Source of the DNA: Dehalococcoidales bacterium
Lineage (GTDB): Bacteria > Chloroflexota > Dehalococcoidia > Dehalococcoidales > UBA5760
Direction: 5' to 3'
Length of the DNA stretch: 15,452 nucleotides
Assembly: GCA_016931015.1 (NCBI GenBank)
Contig: JAFGFP010000005.1
Location: 1 to 15,452 of the forward strand
Every line of letters starts with the position of its first letter. Within the stretch, counting starts at the first letter, position 1. Below the pieces are notes generated by a model that saw only the letters and a program-made list of their open reading frames with translations, did no database searches and was not told the origin of the DNA. Shown here piece by piece: positions 11,104 through 15,452 of this stretch. Both the position numbers and the translations under genes were made by a program.

Positions 11104-13664
11104 AAAAGCCGGAAGAATCGGATGGCAAGCGGCTGGTCAGCCGTACCCAGATTGCGCGGGCGGTCTTCAGTGCCGCCGAGTCGATGGGTATAGCCGACCG
11201 GGCGGTAGTGGAGCGGATTACCGCTCAGGTGATTGAGCGTCTGGAAAAGACGCCGCCGCCCGGAGCGGAACGGCCCCTGCCCGGTATGGAGGCGCTGGTG
11301 ACCGGCTCCCGCCGTCAGCAGAAGCGCCTGCCCACTGCGGCCGAGATTCAGGCCATCGTGGAGGAAATCCTGGCCAGCAAAGAAGAAATGTCTCAGGGAG
11401 AGGAGGTCAAGCCCAAAATGGAAACTACTAAGGTTAAATCGAGGGTGAAGACTGATGGTAAGGTCGATCTGACGGAAAACGCCCGGCGCGTTTTGGAGAG
11501 AAGGTATCTCAAGAAGGATGCCCAGGGTCAGGTTACGGAAGCGCCGGAGGATATGTTCCGCCGGGTGGCCGGGGCGATTGCCGCGGCCGAGCTTGCCTAC
11601 GATGCCAAGGCCGACATTAAAACGCAGGAAGATGAGTTCTACCGGCTGATGGCCGACCTGGAGTTCCTGCCCAATTCCCCGACTTTGATGAACGCCGGGC
11701 GCGAGCTGGGGCAGCTCTCCGCCTGCTTCGTCCTCCCCGTCGAGGACTCCATGGAGTCCATCTTCGACGCCGTTAAGAATACCGCCCTGATACACAAGAG
11801 CGGCGGTGGCACCGGCTTCTCCTTCTCCCGCCTGCGGCCGGAGAGCGATCGGGTGGGCTCTACCGGGGGGGTCGCCAGCGGCCCAGTCTCCTTCATCCGC
11901 GCCTTTGATATTGCCACCGATGTCATCAAGCAGGGGGGCATGCGCCGCGGCGCCAACATGGGTATCCTCAGTGTCACCCACCCCGATATTATGAAATTTA
12001 TCACCTCTAAGAGCGACCTTACGGCGCTCACCAACTTCAACATCTCCGTGGCCATAACCAGCGGCTTCATGGAGGCGGTTAAGGCCGGCGCCGACTACGA
12101 CCTGATAAACCCGCGCACCGGAGAAGTGGCCGGGAAGCAGAACGCTAAAGAGGTGTTCGATAAGATGGTGGATATGGCCTGGAAGACGGGCGACCCGGGC
12201 ATTGTCTTCATCGATCGTATCAATCAGGATAACCCGACCCCCAATCTGGGCGCTATCGAGAGTACCAATCCCTGCGGTGAGCAGCCATTACTTCCCCACG
12301 AGTCCTGTAACCTGGGCTCCATCAACCTCTCCCTGATGGTGAAGGGTGAGGACGGGGCCGGTGAGATTGACTATCCCCGGCTGGCGGAGACGATAAAGAC
12401 CGCGGTACGCTTTCTGGACGACGTTATCGAGGTTAACCGCTATCCCCTAGAGCAGATTGACGAGATGACCAAGAAATCGCGCAAGATTGGTCTCGGGGTG
12501 ATGGGTTTTGCCGACATGCTCCTCAGGCTGGGTATCCCCTACAACTCCGAGGCGGCTCTGAAGGTCGGGGGCGAGATTATGGAGTTCGTTACCGAGGAAG
12601 CCGCTAAGGTCTCGCAGGAGCTGGCCCGGGAGCGGGGGGCCTTCCCGGCCTTTACGGGCAGCATCTACGACACCCCCGGTGCCCCTGGGATGAGGAACGC
12701 CTCGTGCACCACCATCGCCCCCACGGGGACATTAAGTATCATCGCCGGCTGCTCCAGCGGCATTGAGCCCCTCTTTGCCCTGAGCTACAAGCGCCATATC
12801 CTGGACGGCGACGAGTTTATCGAGGTGAACCCCTATTTCGAGGAGGTCGCCCGGAAGGAGGGCTGCTACTCCGAAGAGATGATGCGTAAGCTGGCGGACG
12901 GGGTCAGCCTTCAGGAGATGGACGAGGTGCCGGACAGCGTCAAAAGGGTATTCGTGACCGCCCATGAGATAACCCCCGAGTGGCACGTCAAAATGCAGGC
13001 CGCCTTCCAGCGGCACACCCACAACGCCGTCTCCAAGACGGTTAACTTCCCCCGGGAGGCGACCCCGGAGGACGTGGCTCGGGTCTACATGCTGGCTTAC
13101 GAGGAAGGGGTCAAGGGGATAACCATCTACCGTGACGGCAGCCGCGAGGGGCAGGTGCTTACCACCGGGAAGACGGATAAGAAGGCCGAGAGCGCCGTGC
13201 TCAGCCCCAGAAAGCGGGCCAAGACGACCTCGGGGGTGACGGAGCGGGTGACTACCGGCTGCGGCTATATCTACGTCACCGTGAACTCGGACGAGGAGGG
13301 AATCTGCGAGGTCTTCTCCACCCTGGGTAAGGCCGGCGGCTGTGCTCAGGCCCAGCTCGAGGCCACCTGCCGCCTCATCTCGCTGGCGCTGCGTTCCGGA
13401 GTGGACGTGGCTTCGGTGGTGAGGCAGCTCCGGGGTATCCGCTGTCCCTCTATCGCCTGGGAGGAGGGTAAGTCCATCCTCTCCTGCGCCGATGCCATCG
13501 CCAGCGTGCTGGAAAAGCACACCACCGGCTATGACGGTAAGCCCCGGGCCGAGGACTACGGGCTGATGAAGAACCTGGCCGGGCAGTGCCCCGACTGCGG
13601 CAACCTGCTCGTTTATCAGGAAGGGTGCTTCGTCTGTCCCAGTTGCGGCTACACCAAGTGCTAG
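11100..13664 (+). CDS. nrdJ: Adenosylcobalamin-dependent class II ribonucleotide reductase
   Basis: Converts ribonucleotides to deoxyribonucleotides with a B12-generated thiyl radical, independent of oxygen. The 854-residue protein has C209 (LSACFVLP), then NPCGEQ (N390, C392, E394) and C403 (ESCNLGS). The N-C-E spacing and the 11-residue gap to the last cysteine match characterised NrdJ. PTGTLS lies downstream. The C-terminus has CPDCG (830-834) and C843, C846, C849 and C854, the zinc/redox tail that re-reduces the active site. Residues about 11-95 look like a degenerate ATP-cone lacking its first beta-hairpin, joined by a charged linker (about 96-120). The ATG overlaps the nrdR stop. The DNA methyltransferase follows after 9 bp with its ribosome site touching the nrdJ stop. 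Confidence 0.96.
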   Translation: MKKPEESDGKRLVSRTQIARAVFSAAESMGIADRAVVERITAQVIERLEKTPPPGAERPLPGMEALVTGSRRQQKRLPTAAEIQAIVEEILASKEEMSQGEEVKPKMETTKVKSRVKTDGKVDLTENARRVLERRYLKKDAQGQVTEAPEDMFRRVAGAIAAAELAYDAKADIKTQEDEFYRLMADLEFLPNSPTLMNAGRELGQLSACFVLPVEDSMESIFDAVKNTALIHKSGGGTGFSFSRLRPESDRVGSTGGVASGPVSFIRAFDIATDVIKQGGMRRGANMGILSVTHPDIMKFITSKSDLTALTNFNISVAITSGFMEAVKAGADYDLINPRTGEVAGKQNAKEVFDKMVDMAWKTGDPGIVFIDRINQDNPTPNLGAIESTNPCGEQPLLPHESCNLGSINLSLMVKGEDGAGEIDYPRLAETIKTAVRFLDDVIEVNRYPLEQIDEMTKKSRKIGLGVMGFADMLLRLGIPYNSEAALKVGGEIMEFVTEEAAKVSQELARERGAFPAFTGSIYDTPGAPGMRNASCTTIAPTGTLSIIAGCSSGIEPLFALSYKRHILDGDEFIEVNPYFEEVARKEGCYSEEMMRKLADGVSLQEMDEVPDSVKRVFVTAHEITPEWHVKMQAAFQRHTHNAVSKTVNFPREATPEDVARVYMLAYEEGVKGITIYRDGSREGQVLTTGKTDKKAESAVLSPRKRAKTTSGVTERVTTGCGYIYVTVNSDEEGICEVFSTLGKAGGCAQAQLEATCRLISLALRSGVDVASVVRQLRGIRCPSIAWEEGKSILSCADAIASVLEKHTTGYDGKPRAEDYGLMKNLAGQCPDCGNLLVYQEGCFVCPSCGYTKC

Positions 13665-13673
13665 AGGAGGCGT

Positions 13674-14474
13674 ATGAGTACAGAGGTTTTCTGCGATATT
13701 AAAGTAGAGCCATATTATGAAAATACGGAGCGCTCCATAAGACTATTTTGTGGGAACTGTCTGGAGCTGTTACCCAGATTTCCACGTGGTTCTATTGACA
13801 TGATTTTTGCCGATCCCCCTTACTTCTTGTCTAATGGCGGCATAACTTGTCACGCAGGTAAGATGGTCTCTGTGAATAAGGGTAAGTGGGATGTATCACG
13901 TGGAGTAGAGGAAAATCATAAGTTCAATCTGGCTTGGTTGAGTGAATGCCAGGAGATATTGTCAGAAAACGGTGTTATATGGGTTTCGGGTACGGCTCAT
14001 GTAATATTCTCTGTTGGTTTTGCTATGCAGCAGCTTGGTTTTAAAATTCTAAATGATATTGTCTGGTTCAAGCCTAACGCATCACCTAATCTTAGTTGCA
14101 GATATTTCACTCATTCCACGGAGACAATAATTTGGGCTGCCAAGAATGCTAATAGCAGGCATACTTTCAATTATGAATTGATGAAGCAGCTTAGTAATGG
14201 GAAACAAATGCGCAACCTTTGGGAGATAACCCCTCCGCAACCAAAAGAGAAGTCTAGGGGTAAGCATCCCACGCAGAAACCCCTTAAGCTGTTGGAGAGG
14301 ATCTTATTAGCCTCGACTAAAGAGGACGATGTTATCCTTGACCCCTTTAACGGCAGTGGCAGTACCGGGGTGGCAGCTTTAAGACTGGATAGAAAATATA
14401 TCGGAATAGATATATCTCAGGAATACCTTGATCTCACCGTTAATCGCCTGCAGGATGAACTCAGTACTCCGTGA
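13674..14474 (+). CDS. DpnA-like (M2.DpnII type) N6-adenine DNA methyltransferase, presumed GATC
   Basis: A 266-residue methyltransferase nearly the size of DpnA (268). It has beta-class order: catalytic DPPY at 47-50 first, then the target region, then HPTQKP (198-203) and the SAM-binding motif DPFNGSGSTG (223-232). The segment after DPPY, FLSNGGITCHAGKMVSVNKG (51-70), is characteristic of the M2.DpnII/MboI group that methylates adenine in GATC, in DpnA also on single strands. The GATC specificity is an inference from this similarity. The ATG has AGAGGAGG (13663-13670) upstream, overlapping the nrdJ stop, so it is probably co-transcribed with nrdR-nrdJ. The codon use is more AT-rich than nrdJ, suggesting acquisition. 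Neither an alpha-class GATC methylase nor a DpnII-type nuclease is in the window. Confidence 0.87.
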   Translation: MSTEVFCDIKVEPYYENTERSIRLFCGNCLELLPRFPRGSIDMIFADPPYFLSNGGITCHAGKMVSVNKGKWDVSRGVEENHKFNLAWLSECQEILSENGVIWVSGTAHVIFSVGFAMQQLGFKILNDIVWFKPNASPNLSCRYFTHSTETIIWAAKNANSRHTFNYELMKQLSNGKQMRNLWEITPPQPKEKSRGKHPTQKPLKLLERILLASTKEDDVILDPFNGSGSTGVAALRLDRKYIGIDISQEYLDLTVNRLQDELSTP

Positions 14475-14507
14475 TTCCAATTAGCAGGGCAGTTAAGCTC
14501 TTGGTCT

Positions 14508-15038
14508 CTATTCGAGTAGAATGCCGTCTACGCCGTTTTTGAACATCTGACGGCCTGAGTAATTCCAATCCCTGATATCCTGTTCTATCAGAAACCACTT
14601 TATAACCTTCAGTATTAGGTCGAGTGGATGACCAATGCCGAATTTCATATCTAGGCATTCGGGTAGTATGTTATCAGGGTCTTCACAGTTATATACTCTC
14701 TCTATTGCTTGGTGCAGCCTTTTGCAAATGATGGGGTTTACCCTTCTTTTTTCTCTTAGGTCATTAAAAATGTCGTCGTGTTTAGGATACTCGCGACCTG
14801 TTTGGAATGTGGTTCCTTCCACGTTTATGCGAAAATCGAACCCTTTCTTTAAGTAGGCGGGACGTGTGAGATAGATTCTTCTGCCGTCGCCGATGGTTTC
14901 TACGTTATAGCGGTAATGTGACGCATCATCACCTTTCCCTAGACCAGGCTCTTCTCTGAGAAACTGAGTCACTACTATCTTACGTAGTTCTACCCTTGAG
15001 GAGTAGGTGTTAACCTTGAAATCCATTTCGTGATACAT
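14508..15038 (-). CDS. Unrecognised 176-residue protein convergent with the DpnA-like methylase
   Basis: I do not recognise this family. The ATG at 15038-15036 has an excellent AAAGGAGGA ribosome site 8 nt upstream, and the frame is open for 176 codons, so the gene is real. The protein is mixed alpha/beta, charged and soluble, with no signal peptide or membrane segment. Notable stretches are YRYNVE (42-47), RIYLTRPAYLKKGFDFRI (54-71), a basic patch DLREKRRVNP (93-102) and a tryptophan-containing C-terminal part (WFLIEQDIRDW, 148-158). No HNH, GIY-YIG or convincing PD-(D/E)XK motif is seen. It ends 33 bp from the methylase end, facing it. The position makes a role with that methylase (restriction partner, modulator) possible but unproven; a chance neighbour is equally allowed. 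Confidence 0.75.
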   Translation of the reverse strand: MYHEMDFKVNTYSSRVELRKIVVTQFLREEPGLGKGDDASHYRYNVETIGDGRRIYLTRPAYLKKGFDFRINVEGTTFQTGREYPKHDDIFNDLREKRRVNPIICKRLHQAIERVYNCEDPDNILPECLDMKFGIGHPLDLILKVIKWFLIEQDIRDWNYSGRQMFKNGVDGILLE

Positions 15039-15087
15039 AAGTTTAGTCCTCCTTTTCTAGACCGTAATACACTATATCCGATCCCCG

Positions 15088-15117
15088 TTCACAATTCTAT
15101 CCCTTAAGTTGTATAAT
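15088..15117 (+). promoter_or_regulatory. Promoter for the DUF3467 gene
   Basis: TTCACA (15088-15093) and perfect TATAAT (15112-15117) are 18 bp apart. The start would be near 15124, about 30 nt before the ATG. The 117-bp gap to the divergent gene at 15038 also contains one GATC just upstream of the -35. Confidence 0.65.
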
Positions 15118-15155
15118 GCAGCGAGCGTAAGGCGAAATAATTTAGGAGGCTAGTC

Positions 15156-15452
15156 ATGTCTGAACAACCGGCCAAGAAGGAAGTTAAGATTGCCTTTCCG
15201 GAGAGCTTGAGAGGCGGCGTGTACTCGAACAATATGCTAGTTACCCATACCAAAGAGGAGTTCGTTCTGGACTTCATGATGGTGGCGCCGCCGGCGGGTA
15301 TGGTGACGGCGCGGGTGATTGTCAGTCCGGGGCACATGAAGCGCATGGTCTCGGCGCTTACCGAGAACCTGAAGAAGTACGAGGCTAAGTTCGGCAAGCT
15401 CGCCGAAGCCGCCGAGCCCCCCAAGACGACTATGGGCTTTCACCCGCCGGAA
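15156..15452 (+). CDS. DUF3467 family protein, truncated by the window end
   Basis: Ninety-nine codons run from ATG at 15156 to the edge without a stop. TAGGAGG (15143-15149) is the ribosome site. The translation includes GGVYSNNMLVTHTKEEFVLDF, then MMVAPPAGMVTARVIVSPGHMKRMVSALTENL and a C-terminal helix YEAKFG; this is the DUF3467 pattern of small proteins (about 100 residues) of unknown role. The tail, proline-rich and ending MGFHPPE, is probably within a few residues of the true C-terminus. Its own strong promoter indicates independent expression. GC-rich codon use fits the host chromosome, so the right edge of the AT-richer methylase segment lies near 15050-15150. Confidence 0.85.
   Translation, partial: MSEQPAKKEVKIAFPESLRGGVYSNNMLVTHTKEEFVLDFMMVAPPAGMVTARVIVSPGHMKRMVSALTENLKKYEAKFGKLAEAAEPPKTTMGFHPPE

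Noticed and set aside
14508..15038. DpnII/MboI-type restriction endonuclease
   Set aside because: It is too short (176 versus nearly 290 residues) and has no PD-(D/E)XK motif that I can identify.

Overview
The window looks like a chromosomal segment of an anaerobic, GC-rich bacterium, most plausibly an uncultured Dehalococcoidia (Chloroflexota). This is an inference from gene content and style: a B12-binding radical SAM protein, a B12-dependent class II ribonucleotide reductase next to NrdR, a LarA-type nickel enzyme, a DUF3467 protein, frequent TTG/GTG starts, and consensus sigma70-type promoters. No rRNA or tRNA is present to confirm it.

Left part (1-5964) is ordinary, GC-rich chromosome. 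It holds the N-terminal end of a B12-binding radical SAM gene and a small one-CxxC protein (both minus). Then come a stand-alone Lrp/AsnC ligand-binding (RAM) protein, a glycerate 2-kinase and a LarA-family hydroxyacid racemase/epimerase (plus). These are followed by an overlapping plsC-ispH pair and a macrodomain protein (minus). The glycerate kinase/LarA pair suggests 2-hydroxyacid (perhaps glycerate) metabolism.

Middle part (about 6029-10500) is an accessory block. An IS element of about 1.34 kb (minus-strand transposase with an N-terminal SWIM zinc finger and a DDE triad) lies next to an AT-rich restriction-modification cassette. The cassette encodes a 74-aa HTH protein with a possibly leaderless mRNA, a 605-aa protein with an ECK nuclease motif and an N6-adenine methyltransferase, and a two-TRD specificity subunit. 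The layout resembles BcgI-like Type IIB systems. The divergent promoters of transposase and cassette are near mirror images and carry the same TGTGTTAT word. The left IS end also holds the -35 of an apparent promoter for the macrodomain gene.

Right part (10501-15452) returns to housekeeping with nrdR-nrdJ, preceded by two NrdR-box-like sites and overlapping by ATGA. Directly behind nrdJ (9 bp) sits a DpnA-like (M2.DpnII type, presumed GATC) adenine methyltransferase. It converges on an unrecognised 176-aa gene. Its usual partners (an alpha-class Dam-type methylase and a DpnII-type nuclease) are absent from the window. The window ends inside a DUF3467 gene with its own strong promoter.

The window thus contains two separate DNA-modification modules, one self-contained and one solitary, on either side of the deoxyribonucleotide-synthesis operon. 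No CRISPR array, tRNA or rRNA was seen, and no stretch over 300 bp lacks a gene.
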